Positions 9,851 to 20,186 of a stretch of DNA of 64,000 nucleotides are shown in pieces. Source of the DNA: Thecamonas trahens ATCC 50062. Taxonomy: Eukaryota; Apusozoa; Apusomonadida; Apusomonadidae. The translations under genes and the position numbers were made by a program. Position 1 is the first letter of the stretch, and each line of letters opens with the position of its first letter. Below the pieces are notes generated by a model. It saw only the letters and a program-made list of their open reading frames with translations, did no database searches and was not told the DNA's origin. Where the stretch lies: contig NW_013657656.1 of NCBI RefSeq assembly GCF_000142905.1, positions 282,991-346,990 of the forward strand. Reading direction: 5' to 3'.

Positions 9851-12421
9851 TTAAACCACACTGTGCGATGAGCAAACGATGCACTGGACTTGGGGAATGG
9901 CGTTGCAGCCGGGACAGAGAAAGCCGTGCTCACAGTCGAGAGCAATGAGCCGGCGCGGCGTTGAACGGCAGACCTGGCAGATGCGGGCAAGGGCGCGCGA
10001 GCGCTCCTTGGCCTCGCGGACGCAGGCGATGCACGAGACTTGGGGAGGCGGGCGCACGAGGCGCAAATGTACGCATGCTCGCACTCGAGCAGTGAGAGCC
10101 GCGCCCGCGACTCGCCGCATGTCTGGCATGCCCGCGGAAGCTCCGCAAGCCGTGCCTTGCGCTCCTTGACGCACGTCCCGCACGTCAGCTGCTTGGTGTC
10201 GCGGCATGAGCGGCAGAGCCGACCATGCCCGCACTCCATGTCGTACAGCAGGCGCGGTACGGTGGCGCAGACGTGGCACTCGCGCGGCAGGTGCCGGACC
10301 GCCATCCGCCGCGCCGCCTCACACACCGCACACGAGACCTGCGGCAGCGCTGCACAGTGGGTGCAGACCGAGCCGTGTCCACAGTCAAACTTTGTGATCG
10401 AGCCCTTGGCCGTTCCGCACACCTGGCACGATCGTATTGACGTCTCGTCGCTCTCCATCTCGTGGAGCGACTCGAGCGAGAGTGCAGGCGGGAGCGTGAC
10501 TGACGACCGGGTCTTTGCCGACGCCATACGTGTCCGGCGAAGCTGGGTCAGCCACGAATCGCGCTCCTGGGCCGAGTTGAGAATGAGGACTAGGAGCGCG
10601 GGGTGCTCGCCCGTGGCGTCGCGCCGGGTCCGCCGAAGCACAAGCGCCCGCGACATGTCGTGGTCAGAGAGCCCGCCAAGTCGCGGCCACGACGCCCCGT
10701 CGGTCTCAGCGTAGCTCGACGGAAGCAGCGGCTCGAGATCTGGCACCCGGTGCGACTGTTTCGCAAACATCGAGCCGTGGTCCGGATACACCAGAAAGAG
10801 GTTCTTGAACGGGAGGAGGCGGACAAAGGCCTGCTCGGTCGCCCACGTCCGCTGCATCAGCCGCTTCTTGACTCGTGGCCAGCGGATCCGACAGTGGGCT
10901 TCGACCGGACGGAGCGGAATCTGCCGCTCGTCGAGCTCGGGCAGAGCCTCTTCTACAGTTGCTGACCGCGTCCGCCGGTGGCCGGCCCGCTGCATTGCTC
11001 GCGGCGTTGCGCTCCACGGCTCACCATGAGCGTCCTTGGCCACCACCCGGTACACAATGTTGTTGATAGCAATGGCAACAGCAAGTGTGGCAAATGCGTG
11101 GAGCGAGACCGTGAACGGGAGCGTCTCGCCGAGCGTCGACGAGAAGATGGCCTTGACCGGCACCTCGGTGGCTGCCGCCCACGTCGCCACCGTCTCGCCC
11201 GGCGAGACCGGAAAGCCCTCACCGCCGATGATCACGTGGGTGCACGCCTGCCCGCTCTCATTGAGCACAACCACAAATGCCGGCGCCGCCGCGAGGTCGC
11301 CGACCACAGACAGCGCGCCGTCGTCGCGGTACGCGAGCCGGACCGCGGTCCCGGCGTTTGCCAGCGGATCAAGCTGCGGTGCGGACCGCGACGCAAAGTC
11401 AAGGACAAAGACCTCGCTGTCAAGCCTGATCGCCATCCCGGCCTCGCGGAACTCGCCCATGGTGACTGAGAGAGCCAGCGGTGCACCATCGACTGCCTGT
11501 GGCTCACTTGCCACAATGAGGTTGTGTTGAAACACCTCCCCAAGCGTCTCAGATGGCAGACACTCAAACTGAGACGCGCCAGCCACCACAATGAGGCTGC
11601 CGTCGTCGCCGTCCCGGATCCGCATCGGCTGCGGCGCAGTCTCCATGTTGTGGACCGACTCGAGTCGCGCCCGCTGCAGTGGCGGCATGCCACGGGCCCA
11701 CGACCGCGGCGTCGTCGGCGACTCGACCACAGGCAAACTCTTGCCTATGCTTACCGCCACCACGTCGTCGGGCACCCGCTTGGGCGGCGGCGGCGGCGAG
11801 CTCATGCCCGCCTCCTCGCCCGCCAGCTGCGCCTTGACCTCCTGGTACTCGGCGTAGAGCACCGCTGTCTCCTCATGCGGTGCCTTGCGTGCCATCGCAG
11901 CCTTGATTGCAGCCTTGAGCTCGGTCTTGCGGGCAAGCAGTCGGTCGTCGCTGCCATGAGTTGCAGGCGGTGCGGCTGGCTCGGGCGAGAGCAGCATGAC
12001 TGCCGACGCAGCCGTCGGACCAGTTCGTCCGACGTCATCTATCACGACCGGCAGCGGCGCCTCGATCGTCGCCTTGAGCCGTTGGTACTCGTCGTACAGT
12101 GGCTGGATGTCCTCTCGCGCGGAGCCCTCGGACATGGCCACCCGGATGGCGTCCTTGACCGCAGCCTTGCGGGCGATGGCCTTGAGCCTCGCGGACACAA
12201 CCTTGTACTCGTCGTAGAGCGGGGCGATGGTCTCGACCGGCGCGTCCTCCTCCTGTGCAACCGGACCCCAAGCATTCTAGTGAGCGACGTGTCCAATGCG
12301 TGGCCATGGCTATGCCCACCACCGCCACCGCCACCGCCACCCCTGCTTCACACTCGTGACGTACCTTCAGTTCCGCAATTCGCCGCTTCAACTCGGTCTT
12401 CCGCACACTCAAGTCGGCCAT
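9851..12421 (-). CDS. PH-like protein with four C-terminal RING-like fingers (frameshifted)
   Basis: Exon 1 (12421-12365) and exon 2 (12252-9851) join in phase across a 112-base intron. The N-terminus holds three helical-hairpin repeats of about 45 residues with the pattern [DE]x[IV]xxLYxEYxxxKA, similar in spacing to WHEP domains. The middle includes a PH-like stretch (FVRLLPFKNLFLVY...RDSWLTQL). The C-terminus has four tandem zinc fingers of the form CxxC-x(n)-C-x-H-x3-CxxC-x(n)-CxxC, for example CQVCGTAKGSITKFDCGHG and CQVCRSTPRRLIALDCEHG. Between the third finger's CxxC and its last CxxC the frame shifts at a run of four G (10042-10045); one base appears missing. With that allowed the protein is about 819 residues. 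The fingers suggest an E3 ligase or zinc scaffold; this is inference. Confidence 0.65.
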
Positions 12422-12924
12422 GACGGTCGCCACCCCCAAGCACACGCGGCACAAAGGCGAAAGATAGGGGAGGGAGAGAGGGGAGGGAGCGAGAGAGCGA
12501 GAGAGAGACTGTTGCGCGAGAATATATACCCTGCCCTGGGTGGGTGGGGCGACAAGTGTGCTGCCTGTCAGGTCAGGTGACCGACCAGCTTGGGTGCAGG
12601 CACGTTCTAATCTCTTCCAGCAGGAGAGGCCAGATGCTATTCGGCATGCCGACGACCACGACGACTACCCGAGTGGTTGTCAAAGATCGTCGGCACATAG
12701 TCGCCCGGAAGCACATTGGTTGTTTATGCAACGGGCGTGCATAACTTGAACAACGCTCCGATCACTCATGCACTGCATAGACAACCATCCCCCGCGAGCC
12801 AGTGACGATGAACAAGCGTGGGCCATCATACATCACCGCTATCAGCATCGATCCGGCGAGAACACTTGCACAGCTTCCGTGACTCTGGATTCTCGCGCGC
12901 ATCGACGACGCGGCCTGGGACGGC
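12422..12924. other. Gene-poor stretch, 5' flank of the RING-like gene
   Basis: Apart from a purine-rich (GA)n patch near 12470-12510, likely in the promoter or 5' UTR of the minus-strand gene, I see no coding signal that can be supported. A short minus-strand frame ending at 12762 has protein-like composition but no splice link could be shown. Confidence 0.4.
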
Positions 12925-13254
12925 CTAGCCAACTGTGGGCTCATAGTCAAAGACATCGTGGTAGGCGCGACACATGGCACACGCTGTCCACTCTGGGCGC
13001 GAGAGGCAGCCGAGCTTGCGAGCAAGCTCTACTAGTTTGGGCTGCACATTCGCCTCCTTCCCACTCTAGTGCGAGCGCCACTCTTCATCAGTCATGGCGT
13101 TGAGAAAGGCGGTGAGATCGGCGGGTTCCGGAACGTCTAGGACATCTACGAACGAGTTGATTGCGGTGGACAGCCTCGGCTGTTGTTGGAGCAGTCTTGG
13201 TTGGCGAGGCTCTCTCAGCTGGCGATGCCGTCCGTCCTCACAGGACCAAGAGCA
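12925..13254 (-). pseudogene. Decayed or mis-modelled reading frame with in-frame TAG
   Basis: On the minus strand one frame is open from 13254 to a stop at 12927-12925 except for a single TAG at 13068-13066. Both sides have the look of real protein: before the stop, VLDVPEPADLTAFLNAMTDE; after it, VQPKLVELARKLGCLSRPEW and CAMCRAYHDVFDYEP. There is no ATG at the upstream end, so the 5' part would be an earlier exon. It may be a pseudogene, a sequencing error, or two exons whose intron removes the TAG. No family is recognised. Confidence 0.4.
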
Positions 13255-13394
13255 TCACAGCCACCCAGAAACAAAACAAAAGCCATCACCTATCACCTGC
13301 GGGCATCATCGCAAGGCCCCCGATAGACTCATGGTAGACAGTGGTATCGCATTTGATCACCTTGATATAAAATAGATAGCCGGTGATGTCCACT

Positions 13395-13397
<3 letters not shown>

Positions 13398-13435
<38 letters not shown>
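13398..13435. repeat. (TG)n microsatellite in GMD 5' region
   Basis: About 18 TG units lie 38 bases upstream of the GDP-mannose dehydratase ATG, probably in its 5' UTR. On the opposite strand it is a CA tract like the others in the window. Confidence 0.9.
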
Positions 13436-13438
<3 letters not shown>

Positions 13439-13472
13439 GGTGAAGGAGGGGCCACTCGACTCGAAAATATTC

Positions 13473-14869
13473 ATGGCTGCCGAGAACAACCCGCTGGGTG
13501 TGGACGTGGCATCGGCCGCTCGCGACGGTTCGGTCCAGAGCAACGGGCCCGTTGCCCTCATTACCGGAATCACCGGCCAGGATGGCTCGTACCTCACCGA
13601 GCTTCTTCTTGACAAGGGTGCGTATTGTCCAAACTCATTGCTGCTTCGCCTAGCCCATGCCTCTTGCCTAGTTCCGTTGCCGGCCGTGGATTCCCATTTT
13701 GTCGTTTCGGGCGGGAGGAAGGAAGGGCGGGAGGGGGGGGGGAGGGGGAGGGGAAATGCAATAGAGAGGGCGATTGCGAAAGGCAAGGGGGGGTAAGGGA
13801 GGTGGAGGCACGGTTGGTGGTATGGGCTCACGAGGAGTCGAATTGTGTGTGTGTGTGTGTGTGCGTGTGTGTGCGTGTAGGCTACACTGTTCATGGCATC
13901 ATCCGCCGCTCGTCGTCGTTCAACACGGGCCGCATCGAGCATTTGTACGAGGACCCGCACCGCGACTCGCGGCGGCTTGTGCTTCACTACGGTGACATGA
14001 CGGACACGACGAACCTTCTGTCAATTGTGCAGATTGCCAAGCCCGATGAGGTGTACAACCTCGCCGCACAGTCGCATGTCAAGGTCTCATTTGAGCTGCC
14101 CGAGTACACGGCTGATGTGGACGCTGTCGGCGTCCTCCGCATTCTCGACGCCATCCGCGCCGCCAACCTCGGCAAGCAGGTCAAGTTCTACCAGGCCTCC
14201 ACCTCGGAGCTCTACGGTCTTGTGCAGGAGGTGCCGCAGTCCGAGACGACGCCGTTCTACCCGCGCTCGCCCTACGCTGTGGCCAAGCAGTATGCTTACT
14301 GGATCGTTGTCAACTACCGCGAGGCATACAACATGTTTGCCTGCAACGGCATCCTGTTCAACCACGAGTCACCGCGCCGTGGAGCCACCTTTGTCACCCG
14401 CAAGATTACCCGCGCTGTGGCCAAGATCGCCGCCGGCAAGCAGAAGGTTGTCTACCTCGGCAACCTCGACGCCAAGCGCGACTGGGGCCATGCCCGCGAC
14501 TACGTCCGCGGCATGTGGATGATGATGCAGGCCGAAGAGCCTGAGGACTTTGTCCTCGCCACCGGCGAGACACACACCGTCCGCTCCTTCTGTGACGCCG
14601 CCTTTAAGGTCATCGGTGTCGAACTGACCTGGCAGGGCGAGGGCATCGAGGAGGTCGGCATCTCGTCGGTCACTGGCGAGCCCGTCGTCAAGGTTGACCC
14701 GGCCTACTTCCGCCCCACCGAGGTTGATCTCCTCCTCGGCGACCCGACCAAGGCCCGCACCAAGCTCGGCTGGGTCCCTGAGGTCACCTTTGATGCCCTC
14801 GTCCGCGACATGGTTGTCGCCGACCTCGAGGAAATCGGCGCCGGCGACAAGGTCGTCGCTGCTGAGTAA
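13473..14869 (+). CDS. GMD: GDP-mannose 4,6-dehydratase
   Basis: Exons 13473-13617 and 13881-14869 give 377 residues (human GMDS has 372). The enzyme converts GDP-mannose to GDP-4-keto-6-deoxymannose in the cytosol, the first step to GDP-fucose. The sequence shows the NADP-binding [29 protein letters not shown], the catalytic segment STSELYG, the short-chain dehydrogenase tyrosine and lysine in [20 protein letters not shown], and the C-terminal [16 protein letters not shown]. The intron interrupts just after the nucleotide-binding loop (DKG/YTVHG). It has donor GTGCGT and an acceptor preceded not by pyrimidines but by a (TG)n tract (13843-13878). All key residues are present. Confidence 0.95.
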
Positions 14870-15155
14870 CCGTTGCCTGCCCTTCCCGGTCCGCCGCTGC
14901 GCTGCCACGCTCGGCGCAACTGCTTCTAGCACCTAAATCCAGTGATCGTACCTGGCTCCCTTCTCTGGCCTAACACGCCTAACACGCCCATTCCCGCGCT
15001 CGCACCTGGCAAGCGGTCGGCTCAAGTCGGACGCGTGCCTTGCCGCCGCGGCGCGCGCCCGCTCCGAGCCAAGGCAAAGGACTGGTGCTCGCAGCAAGAG
15101 AATATACTCGTCTCGGGGAGAGTAGAGGTGGACAAGGAGAGACACGGGAGCAGGC

Positions 15156-15307
15156 ATGGCTGCCACACCCGTGTACAAGGTCTGTGTCCTCGGCTCAGCA
15201 GGCTCAGGGAAGACCACCTGGCTGAGGCGACACGCCACGGGCGAGTTTGTGGCCGAGCACACCCGTACGCATCCATTGTCACTGCGCACGCGCATGCATG
15301 CCCACAT

Positions 15308-15388
<81 letters not shown>

Positions 15389-16087
15389 CACGCATGCGCA
15401 CACTTTCACATAGAGTGGTCAATGGTTGGGGTGGATGGTGGCGGCCGGGTGACTCACGGTGGCACCCGAGTGGCTGGTGTGGTGGACGATGCTCGACAAC
15501 GATGCTCTCGACGTCGGGTACGGGATCTGATTGGGGGGATACTACGGCTGGCTACAGCTACGGTCGGCGTTGAGGTTCTCTCGTTGACCTTTAACACCAC
15601 CCGTGGACCAATCACCTTTCAGATGTGGGACATGGCCGGAACGGACAAGTTTGCCGGGCTCGGCGAAGACTATCTGCTCAACGCCGACGCCGCAGTGGTG
15701 TTCTTTGATGTCACAGACAAGTCGTCGTACAAGGCTGTCAAGACCTGGTTCGACATGGTTGAGAGCAAGGATGTCAGCCTGGCTGTCCTCGTCGGGAGCA
15801 AGGTCGACAGCTCGGCCCGCGAGGTCTCCAGCTCCTCGGTCACCTTTCACCGCAAGCGCAACGTCCAGTACTACGAGATCTCGTCCAAGTCCAACTACAA
15901 CTTTGAAAAGCCATTCCTCTACCTCGCTCGCCGTCTTACTAACGACCGCGATCTCCAGTTTGTTGAGACCGTCGAGACCGATGAGCTCGCTGCTGACGCT
16001 CCTGCTCCTGCTCCTGCTCTTGCTGCTGTTTCTGTGGCTCCATCTTGCGACGATCCCTCACCCATCCTCACCGCCGCATCCGAGTAA
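15156..16087 (+). CDS. Divergent Ran-like small GTPase
   Basis: Exons 15156-15264 and 15558-16087 encode 212 residues. The order of blocks is that of Ran: RRHATGEF after the P-loop GSAGSGKTT (13-21), TVGVEV, TRGPITFQMWDMAG, and the Ran-specific VTFHRKRNVQYYEIS plus SKSNYNFEKPFLYLARRL. Ran carries cargo across the nuclear pore and organises spindles. Two signature positions differ. The G3 motif reads DMAGTDKF where Ran has a catalytic Gln, and the G4 motif reads GSKVD where Ran has NKxD. The acidic DEDDDL tail is also absent. It is therefore probably a paralogue with altered nucleotide handling rather than the housekeeping Ran. The 293-base intron contains an 80-base CA tract. Confidence 0.8.
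15308..15390. repeat. (CA)n microsatellite inside the Ran-like gene's intron
   Basis: About 40 CA units occupy nearly a third of the single intron, on the transcribed sense strand. CA-rich RNA is a known hnRNP L target in animals; relevance here is unknown. Confidence 0.9.
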
Positions 16088-16260
16088 ACAAGCCCGCCAA
16101 TCCCGCTCTCCGCAGCACCTTTCCTCTCCGGGATGCTTTGCAATCACGCCTCGCGAGCCTGTCGCAATCGTGCTTCCGTCGGCTGCCAAATCAGTGCCTG
16201 CGTCACGGCGACGGCACAGCCCGGGCGAGAGCGCGACGTTCCAACAAGACACTTGTCGCT

Positions 16261-18056
16261 ATGGCAGCCTCCGAAGATGACCACGGCTGGGCGCTGGGCT
16301 TTGTCTCGGCTAAGCTGCAGGCAGTGGCGAGCTGGCCAGATACAGACGGCTTTGCCGCCCGGGACGCCGCATATGCCGCACCCGCGCCGCTGCCGCTGCT
16401 GCCGCCGCTGAGCATTGGAAGGATCTGTGCGGCAGTGCAAAAGACCTAGGTTTGTCGTCGGCATGCGTCGTATCTGGACTCCTCAACGAGCTCATTGATT
16501 GTGCCACATCTCGGACGTACTGGAACGAAGCTGCAGAGGCCCTGGCGGCTGCTGATCACGACATCATCGGCGTCCATGTCACCGATCCGGTGGCGGTCGT
16601 ACTCCCCTTTCTGGACGGGCACGAGGTCGACGAGCCCGAGCCCACGGCCAAGGCTAGCGGCGGAAAGAGCGACGATGATGATGGTGGTGGTGGTGGTGGT
16701 AGCGGGCCGATTGCCGATCCCAACTCGATGTTTACCTACTCGGCAGCTGGTGCGAGCGCGGTCGAGGACCACCTCCTGCAGACTGCACGGATGGCCGGCA
16801 TCAGCGTGCCGCTCGTCGCCAGGCCGACTCCAGACGACGCCATCGCTGCGCTCTGGCCAGTTGTCCGTGATGAGCTGGGCGTTCAAGAGGCGGTCATCGA
16901 GAGTCTGGGTGGCAAGCCTGTGTCTGTGGTCCAAGTCGAGGTCTACAAGCAGATGCACAACGCGTTCTGTGGCTACTACATGCTGACCAACACTGCTGGG
17001 CTGGTGGCAGCTCTACTTGCCGGGCCGGCATCGGCAGTCGGGCGGGGAGCCATTTCGCGGCTGAGCAACGCTGCGCACTCGTGGCAGAGCTACGCAGTGA
17101 CCCGGGCCAGGCTCCTGAGTTATCTCGCCGAAAAGGGTGACGAGCTCTGGTTTCCGTGGGAGGCCAAGGCCATCCAGTCCGGCTCGATGGAGCGTGCGCA
17201 CGTTCAGTACCTGATGACCCAGATGCTGACACCCCGGGCGGTCGCCCGTCTGGCTGCTGCGCACATCCAGATCGTGTATCTTTCTGACGTGGCGCTCCTC
17301 CTCAAAGGCGTGTTTGGCGAGCAGCGGCTGGCCGCTCTCTCCAAGGTCTTTGATACCTTTCACAACCAGGCCTCGTCGGCGGTGGTGGTCTGCCTCGGCC
17401 TCGCCACCCACTGGGTCACAATCGGGGTGACCAAGAGTGGCGACGCCGACGGCGTCCGGTTGTACATGCTCAACTCGCTCAACTCGCCGGTGCTCGGCAA
17501 GGACGACGCCGGCCTGTGGGAGGTCTGCCTCGATGCTGCCGACTCGCGATGGTTCCGTGAGGGCAAGCGCTACGAGTATGGCCGTCTCCTGCTGTACCTT
17601 CAGATGATGGCCGACTGCCAGGCGGCGCTGAGCGTCCTTGCCTCGCTTGCCATCGGCGAGCTCTCGGTCTTTGACCACTGGATCGACGGCGGTCTCGGCT
17701 CTGTTCTCGACTCGTTTGAGTCCCGCGCCTGGCCGCTTGCTCCACTTGCTCTGCCTCCCCCCGCCGACGCCGTCGTTGTCCTCGAGGCCTGGCTCTCGTC
17801 GTACTTTCCGCCCAAAATCATCGAGGAGATCGCGCTGCCGCGGCTGGCCGCTCTCGCCGCCTCGTCACGCGACGAGCTGCCGCCCAGGCTGGTTGCCTTT
17901 TACGCATCCATCCGTACGCTCGCGGACACGTCTGCATATGGCGCCCTTGCCGCCGCCTCGCCGGCCCTCCCGCGACTCGTCGAGACTCTAGACGCAATGG
18001 CTGAAGCTGCGCCGCGACTCGACGCGGACGCAAACGCGCGAGCCTCGGCCACTTGA
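16261..18056 (+). CDS. Putative Josephin/papain-like cysteine peptidase (frameshifted)
   Basis: A start at 16261 (MAASEDDHGWALGFVSAKLQ) opens one frame. From about 16312 a second frame is open to 18056, and it carries the bulk of the protein, so a base seems to be missing in the GC-rich repeat near 16370-16400. Corrected length is about 598 residues. Catalytic-looking elements are YKQMHNAFCGYYML (Gln six residues before Cys, codon 16968), ATHWVTIGV (His, codon 17409) and LYMLNSLNSP (Asn). The order Q-C-H-N is that of papain-like clan CA enzymes and resembles Josephin-type deubiquitinases. No named family was matched with confidence. The C-terminal third is helical and Ala-rich. A substrate cannot be inferred. 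Confidence 0.55.
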
Positions 18057-18067
18057 CCACCATATTG

Positions 18068-19114
18068 ATGCGCTTGGTTCTTGCTTGCATTTGTGTCGTT
18101 GTGGTTGCAACAGCAGTTGCAGTTGACCCCAATCATGCTCTTGCGCGCTCTGCTTCGCATTTGGCTGTCAACACCCGCAGGCTTGTCGATGGGTACGACA
18201 ACACGCTGGTGGTGTGTGTGCGGCTTTTTCCGGAGATCGGTAAAAATGTGGCTCGCGATCACACATGCCCCCCTCTCACTCACCTTCCCCAACACTCACA
18301 CTCACACACACACACACGCAGAACGCTCGTCATCTGTGAGCCAGTCAGCCGATGGTACCCTGCAATGCAGGGCATAGCAGACTACGTTCAACTCGAGCTG
18401 GATCATGCAGAGGTCAAGACGCGAGTGCTGGAGGTGTGGACGGCGCCCGAATCTGGGAAGGACAGCGCAGGCACACGCGCGGTTCTGCTGGCGACGGTGA
18501 CGGTGGTCCTGGCGCGGGTTGAGGCTGGAGGGAGGCGCAACGGAACCTGCTTTCACCAGGAGAACGGCCTGGATGTGAGGCGCAAGTGGGTGGGATCGTT
18601 TGTGTTTGATCTGCCGCCGACAGCCGCGGTGGCGGCGTTGATGGTGGCCGGGAGCGCCACTCCTGCAGTGGTGGTGGCGCTTCCGCCTGTGGCGGTTGCG
18701 GGACCGGTCATCCGGCTCGGCCCGGTGCGGATTGTCGACCGAGGCAGAGACGGAGACCGAATCGCGCTCGTAGTTGTGGCAGCTGGCGCAGTTGCGGTGG
18801 GGCTCGGTGCGGGCGGGTGCGCGCGGCGAGGACGCCGGCCAGCAGTGTCGGCGGAGGAGACGAGCACGGTTGGCGCGGCCGAGACCGCGACTGATGCTAA
18901 CGCCGAAGCCACCGGCTCTTCTGAGACTCCCATGGTGGTGATTGAGGGCGGGCGGCGACAATACAACTCGCTGGCGTCGTACGCCGGTGGGTGGGGCTCG
19001 GGCGGCGACGGGCGCAGCCGGATGCGGTTCATCCAGATGGCGGTCCCGCCACAGTACAACGTCGAGTACACGACAGGGCGCGACGGCGACGAGCACGACT
19101 CGCTGTTCCGGTAG
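18068..19114 (+). CDS. Small type I membrane protein, function unknown
   Basis: A model of two exons, 18068-18239 and 18381-19114, gives 301 residues. The splice uses donor GTAAAA and acceptor GCATAGCAG, keeps the frame and removes a region of CA repeats. The N-terminus is a signal peptide (MRLVLACICVVVVATAVA). An ectodomain of about 170 residues rich in Val, Glu and Thr follows (DYVQLELDHAEVKTRVLEVW), then a single transmembrane helix (IALVVVAAGAVAVGLGAGG) and a cytoplasmic tail with Arg-rich stop-transfer and a Tyr-containing end (PPQYNVEYTT). No family is recognised. Surface or endomembrane location is inferred from topology. The stop lies 37 bp from the PAQR gene stop. Confidence 0.6.
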   Translation: MRLVLACICVVVVATAVAVDPNHALARSASHLAVNTRRLVDGYDNTLVVCVRLFPEIGKNVARDHTCPPLTHLPQHSHSHTHTRRTLVICEPVSRWYPAMQGIADYVQLELDHAEVKTRVLEVWTAPESGKDSAGTRAVLLATVTVVLARVEAGGRRNGTCFHQENGLDVRRKWVGSFVFDLPPTAAVAALMVAGSATPAVVVALPPVAVAGPVIRLGPVRIVDRGRDGDRIALVVVAAGAVAVGLGAGGCARRGRRPAVSAEETSTVGAAETATDANAEATGSSETPMVVIEGGRRQYNSLASYAGGWGSGGDGRSRMRFIQMAVPPQYNVEYTTGRDGDEHDSLFR

Positions 19115-19151
19115 CTCAGCCAGTAAGACGGGCCAAGTTTTTGGGAGTGAG

Positions 19152-20186
19152 TCAGCGGTCAGCAGCGTTGGCCACAAACTCGATGGGGTTGTGGCCCTTG
19201 GGGCACGCGTGCTGCGAGCGGAAGTCGAGGTAGAGCAGAGCCGAGTTGAGATGGTACCAGAAGATCCATGCGGCGATGGCGTGCCAGATCATGTGCGAGT
19301 GGCCAAAGTAGTCAAAGGTGCCCGGGAACCAGCGCTCCGGGATCTGGGTGACGTAGATGACGGCGGCGACTCCGAGCCAGAAGAACACCATGAGCATGCG
19401 ACCGAGAATGAGCGAGACCTCCTCGGCGGCCCAGCCGTGGAGGTAGACCCAGTGCGAGATGGGGACGACAGCAAGGCCGGCCAACATGCCATACATGCCA
19501 AGCCGGGTGTAGTAGCCCTGGTGGAAGAGGCCGATGGAGGGAAAGAGGAGAAGGCCGAGGGTGGCGGCAGAGACAAGAGTGATGAGCAGCTGGTAAAACG
19601 AGGAGAGGAGCGGGTAGCAGGCAAAGCCAAAGTGGATGCCCGGCATGAAGGCGGCCGACATGAGCAGGGCGATGCCCATGTAGTCGAGCCGGGCAAGGAG
19701 GGCCGAGACCGGCGCCGATGTGCAGTAAAAGGTGTGGAAGATGGCCGAGGCGGCAAAGGCGACCACGCCGGCGGCCAGGTAGATGGCAAAGGCTGACGAG
19801 TGGCCGGCGACGACGTCGGCGCCCGGGCCATCGGCGCCCACCGCGCGAGCAACCGGATCAAAGACCCAGCTCCGGACAACCAGCGCGTGGAGAAGAGCAG
19901 CAGCAAGGCCGGTGGCGGCAAGGTGGCTCCACATGTTGGCGCTCTCGTTGTGCAGACGGAAGATCGAGACAAGACAAAGCCGGAACGAAAAGTATGCTCG
20001 GTAGCCACTGAGGATGTACCGGTTGGTGGCGAGCCATGCTGGCGCCGCCGCGTAGTCGACCAGCACGTACTCGCGCGGCCGCCCGTAAACCGGCGTGGGC
20101 TTCTCCCCGCTCTCACCAGCCCACCGTCGTCCTCTGCTCACCCACGGCGAGCTTGCGCTCGACGTGCTGCTCTCTGTTCGTCGCAT
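19152..20186 (-). CDS. PAQR family seven-transmembrane protein
   Basis: About 344 residues with seven hydrophobic segments. Diagnostic motifs are NRYILSGYR and LHNESANMWSHL before and at TM1, SAIFHTFYC (Ser and His) at the end of TM2, and SHMIWHAIAAW (HxxxH) before TM7. The Ser/His/His set, with an Asp in TM3, forms the zinc site of PAQR/adiponectin-receptor proteins, several of which are ceramidases. This one is closest in appearance to adiponectin-receptor/haemolysin III-type members. An in-frame ATG at 20282 exists, but 20186 (MRRTESSTSS) is preferred because the extra residues are low complexity. It shares a 437-bp divergent region with the LRR gene. Confidence 0.88.
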   Translation of the reverse strand: MRRTESSTSSASSPWVSRGRRWAGESGEKPTPVYGRPREYVLVDYAAAPAWLATNRYILSGYRAYFSFRLCLVSIFRLHNESANMWSHLAATGLAAALLHALVVRSWVFDPVARAVGADGPGADVVAGHSSAFAIYLAAGVVAFAASAIFHTFYCTSAPVSALLARLDYMGIALLMSAAFMPGIHFGFACYPLLSSFYQLLITLVSAATLGLLLFPSIGLFHQGYYTRLGMYGMLAGLAVVPISHWVYLHGWAAEEVSLILGRMLMVFFWLGVAAVIYVTQIPERWFPGTFDYFGHSHMIWHAIAAWIFWYHLNSALLYLDFRSQHACPKGHNPIEFVANAADR

